NCBI GenBank assembly: GCA_910587375.1
Contig: CAJULR010000041.1
Coordinates: 1 to 39,802 of the forward strand
Length of the DNA stretch: 39,802 nt
Reading direction: 5' to 3'
From: Candidatus Gastranaerophilales bacterium
GTDB taxonomy: Bacteria > Cyanobacteriota > Vampirovibrionia > Gastranaerophilales > Gastranaerophilaceae
Shown here: piece by piece, positions 1 through 7,906 of the stretch
How the letters are laid out: each line of letters begins with the position of its first letter
How positions within the stretch are numbered: position 1 is the stretch's first letter
Notes under the pieces: generated by a model
What the model saw: only the letters and a program-made list of their open reading frames with translations
What the model was told of the DNA's origin: nothing
The model's database searches: none
Translations under genes and position numbers: made by a program

Positions 1-1
1 A

Positions 2-499
2 AAAGCCATTGAGACCATGGAACTTGCATTAGAAAAATGCAAGAACTATGCACATAGAGCATATTGTTTGTCAAGAATATCTGTATATTATGCAAAATTA
101 AATAATAAACAAAAATATAAGAAGCATTCCAAAGAAGCTTTTCAACTGTATCCTAATAGTAAAACTGTTATACAAAATTGTAAACTTGCATCTACAATAA
201 TGCTTGATTACGAAGATATGATCACATATGTAAATAAGGGCATGGGTTTTGAACAAACAGCTGTCGATTATTACAATCTTACTGAAGCATATATTTTTAC
301 AAATAGATTTAACGAAGCACTTAGGGCCATAGAGGAGTATGCAACAAGACAGAAAGAAGAAGATTTCAAAGGAATCTATCAAGATGATTATGAAAAATGG
401 ATGAAAAAATTAAATGAATCAGAACCATCAGAAACAATTGATAAAATCAAGAAAATAATTGATGACCAATTTGATAAACACCCTAGAGAGGAAGAATAG
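2..499 (+). CDS. TPR-like protein, C-terminal part (5' end outside window)
   Basis: The reading frame is open to the left edge of the window, so the ATG at 17 may be internal and the protein is probably longer. The visible 165 or so residues are helical and amphipathic. Repeats of the kind A..Y....N.Y..AL.AIE..A suggest tetratricopeptide-type helix pairs, and the C-terminus is highly charged (PREEE). It stops 2 bases before the hsdS ATG at 502, so it is very likely co-transcribed with hsdS-hsdM. Composition is very AT-rich, like the first two thirds of hsdS. Genes inserted in type I restriction operons are often accessory defence or regulatory genes, but nothing here shows a specific function. 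Confidence 0.55.
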   Translation, partial: KAIETMELALEKCKNYAHRAYCLSRISVYYAKLNNKQKYKKHSKEAFQLYPNSKTVIQNCKLASTIMLDYEDMITYVNKGMGFEQTAVDYYNLTEAYIFTNRFNEALRAIEEYATRQKEEDFKGIYQDDYEKWMKKLNESEPSETIDKIKKIIDDQFDKHPREEE

Positions 500-501
500 A
501 A

Positions 502-1794
502 ATGAATAATCTTCCTCAAGGTTGGGTTGAGTGCGAATTAGACGAGCTGAGTGAAGTTGTATCAAAGGGAACAACTCCAAAGATACAGTTCATAGAAAAA
601 GAATATGCAAAGTTTTTAAAGGTAGAAAATATAACAAAAAATTCCACAATAGATTTGGATAATTGTAAATATATTAATAAGGAAACCCACACTAATGCTT
701 TAAAACGTTCAATGTTAAGGAACAATGATATACTTATATCAATAGCAGGAACACTTGGCAGATGTGCGGTTGTTGAAACCAATCAGGATATTAACATAAA
801 TCAGGCTATTTGTTTTGTTAGATTATACGAACAAAGTATTAGCCCACATTTTTTGAAGTATTATATTTTATCCCCAATTGTTCAGAAAAAATTAACAAAT
901 AAAGCAAAGATTACAGCAATTCCAAATCTCACGCTTGAAATTATAAAAAAAATAGTTGTTAATATTCCACCCCTAAATGAGCAGAAACGAATTGTTGAAA
1001 AAATTGAGAGCGAATTTGAAAAGATTGATAAAGGAATTGAGCATTTAACAAAAGCAAAAGAACAAATAAAACAATACAGGCGGTCAATATTGGCTAAATT
1101 TTATAACCGCATTGGTTCAAAACCTTGCACATTAGGCTCTTGTTTTGAGATTGTCAATGGTGATAGGGGTAAAAATTATCCTTCTAAAAATAAACTGCAT
1201 AGTGCAGGCATACCTTTTGTAAGTGCAATTAATATTATGAATTCCGAATTAAGGGAAGATAATTTATGTTGTTTGTCCAATGAACAATATGAACTATTGA
1301 GGAATGGGAAAATTAATAATGGCGACACTTTACTTTGCATAAGAGGCTCTATTGGTAAACATTGCAGGTATTATAAAGATAAAGGCGCAATAGCATCTTC
1401 TATGGTTATACTAAGACAAGCTAATACCGAAGAGCAAAATCAGTATTTGCACTATTATTTAGATAGCCCTCTATTTTATAATGAAATTAAAAAATATGAT
1501 AACGGAACCGCACAGCCAAATTTATCGGCAGCCGATTTAAGAAAATTTTATTTTCCTGATACCAATACAACTGAACAACAAAAAATCGTCGAAGAAATTG
1601 AAAAACGCTTTAAAATAGCTGACGAAGTCGAAAAAATTATTGATGAAAACCTTAAAAAAGCAAAACAACTAAAACAATCAATTCTTAAAAAAGCTTTTGA
1701 AGGCCGCCTTATCCCACAAGACCCAAACGACGAACCCGCAAGCGTTTTATTGGAAAAAATAAAATCTGAAAGAGAGAAAAATGAGCGAAAATAA
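502..1794 (+). CDS. hsdS: Type I restriction-modification specificity subunit HsdS
   Basis: HsdS is the DNA-recognition subunit of type I restriction-modification enzymes; each of its two target recognition domains reads half of a bipartite site. The 430 residues show the normal layout: a first recognition domain (about 1-155, opening LPQGWVECELDEL), a central conserved helical spacer (about 157-200, with PPLNEQKRIVEKIE), a second recognition domain (about 205-350) and a second conserved helix (about 352-400, TTEQQKIVEEIEKRF), ending near the typical LKQSILKKAFEGRLIP. The ATG at 502 lies 2 bases after the preceding gene. The 3' end overlaps hsdM by 14 bases, so translation is coupled. The order S-M is less common than M-S. 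The recognition domains are more AT-rich than the last 230 bases, as expected for a segment exchanged by recombination. Confidence 0.93.
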   Translation: MNNLPQGWVECELDELSEVVSKGTTPKIQFIEKEYAKFLKVENITKNSTIDLDNCKYINKETHTNALKRSMLRNNDILISIAGTLGRCAVVETNQDININQAICFVRLYEQSISPHFLKYYILSPIVQKKLTNKAKITAIPNLTLEIIKKIVVNIPPLNEQKRIVEKIESEFEKIDKGIEHLTKAKEQIKQYRRSILAKFYNRIGSKPCTLGSCFEIVNGDRGKNYPSKNKLHSAGIPFVSAINIMNSELREDNLCCLSNEQYELLRNGKINNGDTLLCIRGSIGKHCRYYKDKGAIASSMVILRQANTEEQNQYLHYYLDSPLFYNEIKKYDNGTAQPNLSAADLRKFYFPDTNTTEQQKIVEEIEKRFKIADEVEKIIDENLKKAKQLKQSILKKAFEGRLIPQDPNDEPASVLLEKIKSEREKNERK

Positions 1795-3214
1795 TTTGAT
1801 AACAAAAGTCTGGAATTATGCAACAATATTGCGCGATAGCGGGGTAGGGTATACTGATTACGTTTCGCAGCTTACATATCTATTATTCTTAAAAATGGAT
1901 GATGAATGCGTTAACATTTTGAAACAAAAATCGCTAATTCCTGAAGAATATCAATGGAAAAAGCTTAGAACTTTAGACGGGGTTGAGTTAGAAAAAACCT
2001 ATAATGGCGCCTTGACTGAACTTTCCAAAAAAGACGGAATTATAGGCACAATTTATTCTAAGGCACAAAATAAGATTACAGAACCCGCAAAGCTTAAAAA
2101 GCTTATATCGCTTGTTGATGAACAAACCTGGATGGGGCTTGATGTGGATGTTAAGGGTGCAATATATGAAGGTTTACTCCAAAAGAATGCCACTGAAACA
2201 AAAGCTGGCGCAGGTCAATATTTTACCCCAAGACCGTTAATTAAGGCTATTGTTGAAGTAATGCAGCCAAAGCCTGATGATACAATTCTTGACCCTGCCT
2301 GTGGAACAGGCGGTTTCTTGCTTGCTGCTTATGAATATATGAAAAAGCAAACCAAAGACAAAGAAAAATTAAAAGAATTAAGAGAGAATAAAATCCATGG
2401 CATAGATATAACTCCACTTGTAGTGAGTCTTTGCGCCATGAATTTATATCTTCATGGTATCGGAGGCGGCAAGAATCCTGTTAAACAAGGGGATTCTTTA
2501 ATAAGTGCGGGCGAAACCCGCTATGATATGGTTTTAACCAATCCTCCATTTGGCAAAAAATCCGCTACAAAAATTTTAGGAGACGACGGTTCTGTCACAA
2601 CAGAAAAAGAAGACTACAGCAGAGATGATTTTACTGCCACAACCTCAAATAAACAAATAAACTTCTTACAGCATATTATGACTGTTTTAAAAATTGGCGG
2701 GCGCGCCGCTGTTGTCGTTCCTGATAATGTATTATTTGAAGGTGGCGCCGGAGAAAAAGTAAGAAAGAAACTTTTAAAAGATTTTAATTTACACACGATT
2801 TTAAGGCTTCCCACAGGAATTTTTTATGCCCAAGGGGTTAAGGCAAATGTGATTTTCTTTGATAAATTTGCGCCATTAGAAGATGGGCACAGAACAAACG
2901 ATGTTTGGGTTTATGATTTTAGAACAAATATAAACCTAACCCTTGTCACAAATTCATTAAACGATGAACATTTAAAAGATTTTATTTCTTCATATTCTGC
3001 AAATGATTTTTCAAAAAGAGCCGAAAGCGAAAGATTTAAGAAATTCACTTATGATGAAATAATTAAGCGCGATAAAACAAATCTTGATATAACTTGGATT
3101 AAGGATGAAAGTTTGGCAGATTTAGAAAATTTGCCTGAGCCTGATATTTTAGCAAAAGAAATACAAGAAAATCTAAAATCCGCACTTGCTGCTTTTGAAA
3201 AATTAGAAATATAA
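1781..3214 (+). CDS. hsdM: Type I restriction-modification DNA methyltransferase HsdM
   Basis: N6-adenine methyltransferase subunit that works with HsdS to modify the recognition site. The 477-residue protein has the HsdM N-terminal helical domain (about 1-135), followed by the family hallmark GAGQYFTPRPLI (143-154). The SAM-binding motif I is DPACGTGGF at 171-179 and the catalytic motif IV is NPPF at 254-257, so it should be active. It starts inside the end of hsdS (14-base overlap). No hsdR (nuclease/translocase) lies downstream, where a repeat and tRNA-Phe follow, so hsdR is either upstream of the window or missing. No clear terminator is visible in the bases right after the stop. Confidence 0.95.
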   Translation: MSENNLITKVWNYATILRDSGVGYTDYVSQLTYLLFLKMDDECVNILKQKSLIPEEYQWKKLRTLDGVELEKTYNGALTELSKKDGIIGTIYSKAQNKITEPAKLKKLISLVDEQTWMGLDVDVKGAIYEGLLQKNATETKAGAGQYFTPRPLIKAIVEVMQPKPDDTILDPACGTGGFLLAAYEYMKKQTKDKEKLKELRENKIHGIDITPLVVSLCAMNLYLHGIGGGKNPVKQGDSLISAGETRYDMVLTNPPFGKKSATKILGDDGSVTTEKEDYSRDDFTATTSNKQINFLQHIMTVLKIGGRAAVVVPDNVLFEGGAGEKVRKKLLKDFNLHTILRLPTGIFYAQGVKANVIFFDKFAPLEDGHRTNDVWVYDFRTNINLTLVTNSLNDEHLKDFISSYSANDFSKRAESERFKKFTYDEIIKRDKTNLDITWIKDESLADLENLPEPDILAKEIQENLKSALAAFEKLEI

Positions 3215-3342
3215 AAATAAATCATCAAGAAAATTTTTCAAGATTCATAAAAATTTTCAAATATCCACCTCTAAAATAATCTTTTAAAGCGTACACTTTA
3301 AAACAGGGTCCAAACTTCTGCCATTACTGTATAAAAGCAAAA

Positions 3343-3510
3343 TGCCCTATCTTTGGAATTGTCCTTGCGGCCGGCAAGTTGCAAAATAGTAATGACACAG
3401 GTATCTGGGGATTAAGACAAAAAACTGCTTTATCTTTAGAATCTACTTTGCAGCTGGCAGATTGCAAATATAAATATGACGCAGATGTCCGGGTATGAAG
3501 ACAAAAAATT
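3343..3510. repeat. Two diverged 83-85 bp direct repeat units
   Basis: Unit A (3343-3425) and unit B (3426-3510) match along their length: tgc-cctatctttggaat against tgc-tttatctttagaat, then gcaagttgcaaa against gcagattgcaaa, then aatgacacag against tatgacgcag, and both end in agacaaaaaa. They abut head to tail with no gap, and unit B ends directly at the 3' end of tRNA-Phe. Several stops interrupt all frames, so the repeat looks non-coding. Together with the upstream bases it makes up the roughly 300-base gap between hsdM and the tRNA; nothing else is visible there. Confidence 0.6.
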
Positions 3511-3583
3511 TGCCGCGTCTCGGAATCGAACCAAGGACACAGGGATTTTCAGTCCCTTGCTCTACCAACTGAGCTAACGCGGC
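3511..3583 (-). tRNA. tRNA-Phe (anticodon GAA)
   Basis: On the minus strand a complete 73-base cloverleaf can be folded: acceptor GCCGCGT/ACGCGGC, D arm GCTC-AGTTGGTA-GAGC, anticodon arm AGGGA-CTGAAAA-TCCCT with GAA at positions 34-36, a five-base variable loop and a T arm CTTGG-TTCGATT-CCGAG, then discriminator A. The 3' CCA is not encoded (the next bases are AAT), so it must be added by a CCA-adding enzyme. A strong promoter lies 36 bases upstream. The restriction-modification genes lie on its 3' side, where integrating elements commonly insert. Confidence 0.97.
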
Positions 3584-3618
3584 AAAAGTATTAGGTTTTC
3601 ACTTAATTAAGCCTCTTA

Positions 3619-3646
3619 ATCATAGCAAATCAAAAAATATAGTCAA
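3619..3646 (-). promoter_or_regulatory. Sigma-70 type promoter of tRNA-Phe
   Basis: On the minus strand, -35 TTGACT (3641-3646), a 16-base spacer and -10 TATGAT (3619-3624) preceded by TGC (extended -10). The expected start of transcription lies about 28 bases before the mature tRNA. The promoter sits immediately behind the stop codon region of the dehydrogenase gene at 3648. Confidence 0.7.
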
Positions 3647-3647
3647 G

Positions 3648-4685
3648 TCAATTTTCCAACAAAATTTTTATCGCATCGCCATTTTGGTGCATTTCGAGAG
3701 CCTTTTTGGCATATTTCATCTGCATTGTTTTTGTAATTAATTTTTCAACATCAACCTGCCCTGAAGCAATCAAATCAAGGGCTTCACGGAAATATTTAGG
3801 CGTGTGGTGAAAAACACTCACAACGTTCACTTCATCATAATGAATTCGCCGAGTGTCAATATTTACAGTAGTTCCGGACGAACATCCGCCAAAAAGGTGC
3901 ACCGTGCCTCCTCTTCGAACCAGCCCGAACATCTGCTCCCAAATTTCAGGAAGCCCAACGCACTCCACAGCAACGTCAAGTCCGCGTCCCTCGGGCGTTA
4001 AGCCCAAAATAATTTCTTTTGGGTCAGGATATTTTTTTAAATCAATAATTTCATCCACCTGTGCAAAATCGCGTGCAGCCTTGAGTTTCAAAGGATTTCT
4101 TCCCATGGCAATTACTTTTGCCCCTTTTAATTTTGCAAGACGCGCAAACATAAGCCCTATAGGCCCTATGCCCACAATACCAACTGTATCACCAGGTTTT
4201 ATAGGGGTTCTGCCAATTCCATGGGCCACGTTTGCAAGCGGTTCGCAAAAAGCAGCCTTTTTAAAACTTAATCCATCGGGAATTTTGATTAAATTTTTCT
4301 CAACAATGAGCCTTGGAATCGTTATATACTGCGCATATGCGCCATTTAAAAGGTATAAATTTTCGCACAAATTTTCTTCCCCGCGGCGGCAAAAAAAGCA
4401 CTCGCCACATGGGGCGGAATTGGCCGCCACAACACGATCTCCAACATTAAAACCTTCAACCCCCTCCCCAAGCTTAAAAATTGTACCTGAAAATTCATGC
4501 CCAAAACCGGACGGCACTTCCTTAATTAGAAGCGGATGGCCGCGCCGCAAGGTTTTCACGTCTGTCCCACAGGTCAAAGCCGCTTCCACCTTGACTATAA
4601 CCTCGCCCTCGGCAGGCTCTTTCACACTCACCTCTTCATAGCGAATATCAAGAGGCGCATAATATCTCACAGCCTTCATTTTCAT
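3648..4685 (-). CDS. Zinc-dependent alcohol/polyol dehydrogenase, MDR family
   Basis: Medium-chain dehydrogenase of the threonine/sorbitol dehydrogenase type, oxidising a hydroxyl group with NAD(P). The N-terminal GroES-like domain has the catalytic zinc ligands CGTD and GHE. The structural zinc loop is the four-cysteine run CGECFFCRRGEENLC. The Rossmann domain carries the nucleotide motif VGIVGIGPIGLM. At 345 residues the length is normal. I take the ATG at 4685 because it forms a 4-base ATGA overlap with the stop of the upstream gene; a TTG at 4697 would add four residues. It is the distal gene of a two-gene minus-strand operon with a related dehydrogenase. Substrate cannot be read from sequence. 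Confidence 0.88.
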   Translation of the reverse strand: MKMKAVRYYAPLDIRYEEVSVKEPAEGEVIVKVEAALTCGTDVKTLRRGHPLLIKEVPSGFGHEFSGTIFKLGEGVEGFNVGDRVVAANSAPCGECFFCRRGEENLCENLYLLNGAYAQYITIPRLIVEKNLIKIPDGLSFKKAAFCEPLANVAHGIGRTPIKPGDTVGIVGIGPIGLMFARLAKLKGAKVIAMGRNPLKLKAARDFAQVDEIIDLKKYPDPKEIILGLTPEGRGLDVAVECVGLPEIWEQMFGLVRRGGTVHLFGGCSSGTTVNIDTRRIHYDEVNVVSVFHHTPKYFREALDLIASGQVDVEKLITKTMQMKYAKKALEMHQNGDAIKILLEN

Positions 4686-5746
4686 AGTTTTATACAAGCC
4701 TTAAAAATTTTATTCTTCATTGTATCATCGACCGCAAACGGCAAATTGTCAAGCGAGTAATTTGTAGAAACCCCTGATAAGTCAATTATGCCACGGCTCA
4801 AGAGCTCAAAAGAAAGCGCTAAGTCAACAGGGGCGGGCGAATAGCTCCCAAGGACCGTTAATTCGCGGTAATAAATTTCATTGTTTTGATACCCCGAAAG
4901 CCCCTCTACAGAAGAAAAAACAACAATTTTCCCACCGTCTTTTACAAATTTTAAAGCAGTGTCGATTGCCTTATATGAACCCGATGTCATAAAAATCGTG
5001 TCATAGCGGAGGTTTTCATTAAATTCAACCCCGAATTTCCCCGCAAACGCTTGCCTTTCGGGGTTAATATCAAGCCCAAACGCACTAATATTAAAAGCTT
5101 TGAGCCCCAAGGACATTAAAAGCCCAATAGAGCCTAAACCAATTACAAGCGCCTTATGTGCCGAATTTTCAGTTTTTATATTGTCATTATTTAAACTATC
5201 AGTGGTTTTTGAGGCCTCTGATATTTTTGGATAAACATATCCTGCCCGGCGAATTGCTCTGATACAGCAGGATAGCGGCTCCATAAAGCTTGCATTTTCA
5301 ACGCTCATCCCATTTTTCAGCTTAAATACGGTATTTTTTAAATGTCCTTCAGATACAAAAATATACTCGCTAAAGCCCGCAGGGCTTATGTTTACGGACT
5401 TAAAAGTTTTACACATGGAATGATTTCCGTTTTTGCAAAAATCACATTCCATGCAAGGATAATGATGGCCCAAAGTCACAATATCACCGGTTTTAAAGAA
5501 TTCAATGTTGTCATTATAATAAGAATTTCCGACAACATTTGTATTAATTTCAACGATTTCACCTACAACTTCATGCCCCAAAACTACCTTATTATCAGGG
5601 TTTTCAGCTCCATGCTTGATTTTTACAATATCGGAACCGCAAAGTCCGCAGGCAATAACTTTAATAATCGCCCCGGGCGCAGTCAGAATGGGCTTTTCCA
5701 CCTCAATAACCGAAACTTTTCCTCTATCTAAAATCGCACTTTTCAC
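4682..5746 (-). CDS. Zinc-dependent alcohol dehydrogenase, MDR family (second paralogue)
   Basis: A second medium-chain dehydrogenase, 354 residues, only distantly similar to its downstream neighbour. It shows catalytic zinc residues in GLCGSD and LGHE, a structural zinc loop CMECDFCKNGNHSMC, and a nucleotide-binding motif ALVIGLGSIGLLMSLG around residue 195. A charged insertion (about 172-192) lies just before the Rossmann domain. The start is GTG at 5746, with AAGGA seven bases upstream; the nearby ATG at 5752 stops after two codons. The 4-base overlap with the next gene indicates a coupled operon, suggesting two steps on related alcohols or sugar alcohols. Substrates unknown. Confidence 0.86.
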   Translation of the reverse strand: MKSAILDRGKVSVIEVEKPILTAPGAIIKVIACGLCGSDIVKIKHGAENPDNKVVLGHEVVGEIVEINTNVVGNSYYNDNIEFFKTGDIVTLGHHYPCMECDFCKNGNHSMCKTFKSVNISPAGFSEYIFVSEGHLKNTVFKLKNGMSVENASFMEPLSCCIRAIRRAGYVYPKISEASKTTDSLNNDNIKTENSAHKALVIGLGSIGLLMSLGLKAFNISAFGLDINPERQAFAGKFGVEFNENLRYDTIFMTSGSYKAIDTALKFVKDGGKIVVFSSVEGLSGYQNNEIYYRELTVLGSYSPAPVDLALSFELLSRGIIDLSGVSTNYSLDNLPFAVDDTMKNKIFKACIKL

Positions 5747-5765
5747 GTCATTTTCCTTTTCGTGG

Positions 5766-5933
5766 CTATGGGGTCATTGGCGGCACTACAACTGCATTTC
5801 CCCTGATTTTAATCCCAAAAACCGCATTAGAACTGAAATTTGAGAGATTAAAAGCGCCGATTACAGCCGCAGCAATGATAATCAGAAGAACCGACAATAA
5901 CACATATTCCACAATCGATTGGGCTCTTTTCAT
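5766..5933 (-). CDS. Small Flp/TadE-like pilin protein
   Basis: A 55-residue protein that is easily missed because of its size. It begins MKRA-QSIVEYVLL and continues with one hydrophobic helix to about residue 27. Counting from Q5 as +1, glutamate is at +5 followed by Tyr, exactly as in Flp and TadE prepilins cut by a type IV prepilin peptidase; the residue before the cut would be Ala rather than Gly. The remaining 25 residues end PPMTP. There is no Shine-Dalgarno, but a consensus TATAAT lies six bases before the ATG. It is 19 bases upstream of the two dehydrogenase genes on the same strand. No other pilus genes are in the window, so the function is inferred from the N-terminus only. Confidence 0.6.
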   Translation of the reverse strand: MKRAQSIVEYVLLSVLLIIIAAAVIGAFNLSNFSSNAVFGIKIRGNAVVVPPMTP

Positions 5934-5939
5934 GGTAAA

Positions 5940-5945
5940 ATTATA
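5940..5945 (-). promoter_or_regulatory. -10 element of the small pilin-like gene
   Basis: A perfect TATAAT on the minus strand, with TTTACC between it and the ATG at 5933. Transcription would begin at or next to the start codon, implying a leaderless mRNA. No good -35 is visible. Confidence 0.45.
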
Positions 5946-5960
5946 CTACAAATCAGGATT

Positions 5961-7082
5961 ATGGATAAAAAAACGGAAGAAAATATAATAAAATGCTCAA
6001 GGTGCGGTCTGTGCGCTGATGTTTGCCCTATATACAAGGCAAAACACACAGAGGGAGCGCTTCTTCGCGGAAAATTTCTGCAACTTTTAGGGCTAATCCG
6101 GGGTGAACTAAAATGGTCAAACGCCTTAAAGGCAAGCGTAGACCAGTGTTTAGGCTGCGAAAAGTGTAAAACCCAATGCCCATCGGGCTTGAGCGCCACT
6201 GAAATTTTTGAAAAAATTAAATATGAAAATTTAACCCCGCTTGAAAAATTTTTAAACGGCAAATTTGTACTCAAAATTAAAATTTTTATGCTCAAGTGCT
6301 TTTATAGGGCTAAACACCCAGTAAAATCAATAGTTTCAGGCCAAAAACACAATGTTGTAAAATTGGATAAAAAACTCACTCATTTTAACGGTTGCCTTTC
6401 AAGGTGTATAAACAGTGACTTTAGGCTTCCTTTTGAGTTTTCGCGTTGCAAATTTGAATGCTGCGGTATACCATATAAAACCAAGGGAAACCTCGATGAA
6501 TACAGGGCTGCAGCGAATAAAAACGTCCAAATCATAGAAAACACGGAGGGTTTAATAGTTTTCAACTGCGCAACATGCTTGTCCTCAGTGCGTTCCTACG
6601 AATTCAATACACCTGAAGCCCAGGAAAGACTTGTGTTTTACACTGATGTCTATAAAGAATTTTTAAAAACTCATAAAATTTCGTCTAAAAAGCCTGTTAC
6701 AGTTACATTTCACCACCCTTGCCACCTGGAAAGTGCCGGTGTAAGCCTGTTACACGTAGAAGAAATTTTAAAAAACATTGAAAATATAAACTATGTAAGA
6801 CTTGAAAACCATAATGAATGCTGCGGTTTTGGGGGAGATTCCTTCCTTCGGCACCCGCGCACGGCAGACTTTTTATCCACTAAAAAAATTGAAGATGTTA
6901 AAAATTCAGGTGCACAAATTGTTCTAACCGCTTGCCCCACCTGCCTTTGGAGCCTTAAATACGGGCTAAAGAAGCAAAATATAAGGAATATTAAGGCATA
7001 TGATATGGCAGAATTCTTATATAGCCTGGATTTCAACGAAAAAAACTCTGAAGAAACAGTAAAATTCGGGGGTGAAAATTGA
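5961..7082 (+). CDS. Fe-S oxidoreductase of the GlcF/LutA/HdrB type (CCG domains)
   Basis: Electron-transfer subunit related to glycolate oxidase GlcF, LutA and heterodisulfide reductase HdrB. The 373 residues contain two [4Fe-4S] ferredoxin motifs, CSRCGLCADVC (C12, C15, C18, C22) and CLGCEKCKTQC (C63 to C73), then two cysteine-rich CCG domains. The first has FNGCLSRC and FECCGIP; the second has HHPCHLESAG and ECCGFGGD. The start is ATG at 5961 with AGGA just before it; an in-frame TTG at 5919 would run into the divergent pilin-like gene. No flavin (GlcD-like) partner is adjacent. It overlaps the next gene by TTGA, so the two are translationally coupled. The donor substrate is unknown; a 2-hydroxyacid is the usual one for this family. 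Confidence 0.85.
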   Translation: MDKKTEENIIKCSRCGLCADVCPIYKAKHTEGALLRGKFLQLLGLIRGELKWSNALKASVDQCLGCEKCKTQCPSGLSATEIFEKIKYENLTPLEKFLNGKFVLKIKIFMLKCFYRAKHPVKSIVSGQKHNVVKLDKKLTHFNGCLSRCINSDFRLPFEFSRCKFECCGIPYKTKGNLDEYRAAANKNVQIIENTEGLIVFNCATCLSSVRSYEFNTPEAQERLVFYTDVYKEFLKTHKISSKKPVTVTFHHPCHLESAGVSLLHVEEILKNIENINYVRLENHNECCGFGGDSFLRHPRTADFLSTKKIEDVKNSGAQIVLTACPTCLWSLKYGLKKQNIRNIKAYDMAEFLYSLDFNEKNSEETVKFGGEN

Positions 7083-7879
7083 ACTCCGGAGGACAAAAAA
7101 AGGAAGTTGTAATCGCCATTCCCATTTATCGAAAAAATCCTGAAAATAAAACTATAGAAAGAGTTTTAGAGGTTTTAGGAAAATATGATATTTGTTTTAT
7201 TGCACCCAAAAGCCTTGATACTATTGAATATGAGCTTATTTTTAAAGCAGCCGGGAAAAAATTCCAGGCAAAAAGATTTGATGATAAATATTTTAAAAGC
7301 GTGAGAGATTACTCAAAGCTTTGCCTAGAAAGCAAGCTATACAAAGCATTTGAAGACTATAATTACATTTTTTTATTCCAGGAAGACGGCTGGGTGTTCA
7401 AGGATGAACTGAAACACTGGTGTGATAAGGGTTTTGACTATATTGGAGCACCCTGGTTTGAAGGGTACGATAAAGCGGATAAAACCAGCAATATGATTGA
7501 GTTTTCAGGAAATGGCGGGGTATCATTAAGAAAGGTTTCAAGTTTCATAAGAGTCCTTCAAAAAGAAGAAAGTTTTTTATATCGCCTAAAAGCCTACCCC
7601 ATAAGGACTTTAGCCAATTCGATTTTTAAAAACCGGTTTAAAACAGAATTTCAAAAATTAAAAGAAAGAACAAATGAAGACGCTGTAATTACAGGCTATT
7701 TAAGGGTTTCTGCCGGTTTAAATATTGCGCCTTCAAAAGAAGCAATGTATTTTAGCTTTGAAACCCTGCCGGAGCGCCTGTTTGGGCTTACAGAAGGAAT
7801 TTTGCCTTTTGCATGCCATGGGTATAAAAAATATGACCCGGAATTTTGGAAAAAACACATCCCAAAAGAAAACTTCTAA
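7079..7879 (+). CDS. DUF5672 family protein, probable glycosyltransferase-like
   Basis: A 266-residue protein resembling the DUF5672 family, which often sits in glycan-modification loci. Supporting features are VVIAIPIYRKNP at the start (a GT-A-like first strand), IFLFQEDGWVF near residue 99 (an acidic pair that could bind a metal), the signature DYIGAPWF and EFSGNGGVSLRK, and a late RTNEDAVITGY segment. Translation starts at TTG 7079, which overlaps the stop of the Fe-S gene as TTGA, and a GGGGGTG ribosome site precedes it. No membrane segment or signal peptide is seen. The specific sugar or acceptor is unknown. Confidence 0.7.
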   Translation: MNSGGQKKEVVIAIPIYRKNPENKTIERVLEVLGKYDICFIAPKSLDTIEYELIFKAAGKKFQAKRFDDKYFKSVRDYSKLCLESKLYKAFEDYNYIFLFQEDGWVFKDELKHWCDKGFDYIGAPWFEGYDKADKTSNMIEFSGNGGVSLRKVSSFIRVLQKEESFLYRLKAYPIRTLANSIFKNRFKTEFQKLKERTNEDAVITGYLRVSAGLNIAPSKEAMYFSFETLPERLFGLTEGILPFACHGYKKYDPEFWKKHIPKENF

Positions 7880-7906
7880 CGCCAAAACCCAATAATCATA
7901 AGGCTT

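Noticed and set aside
3853..4641. 262-codon plus-strand ORF opposite the zinc dehydrogenase
   Set aside because: It is antisense to an unambiguous dehydrogenase gene with all zinc motifs; its Ser/Pro/Lys-rich translation shows no domain.
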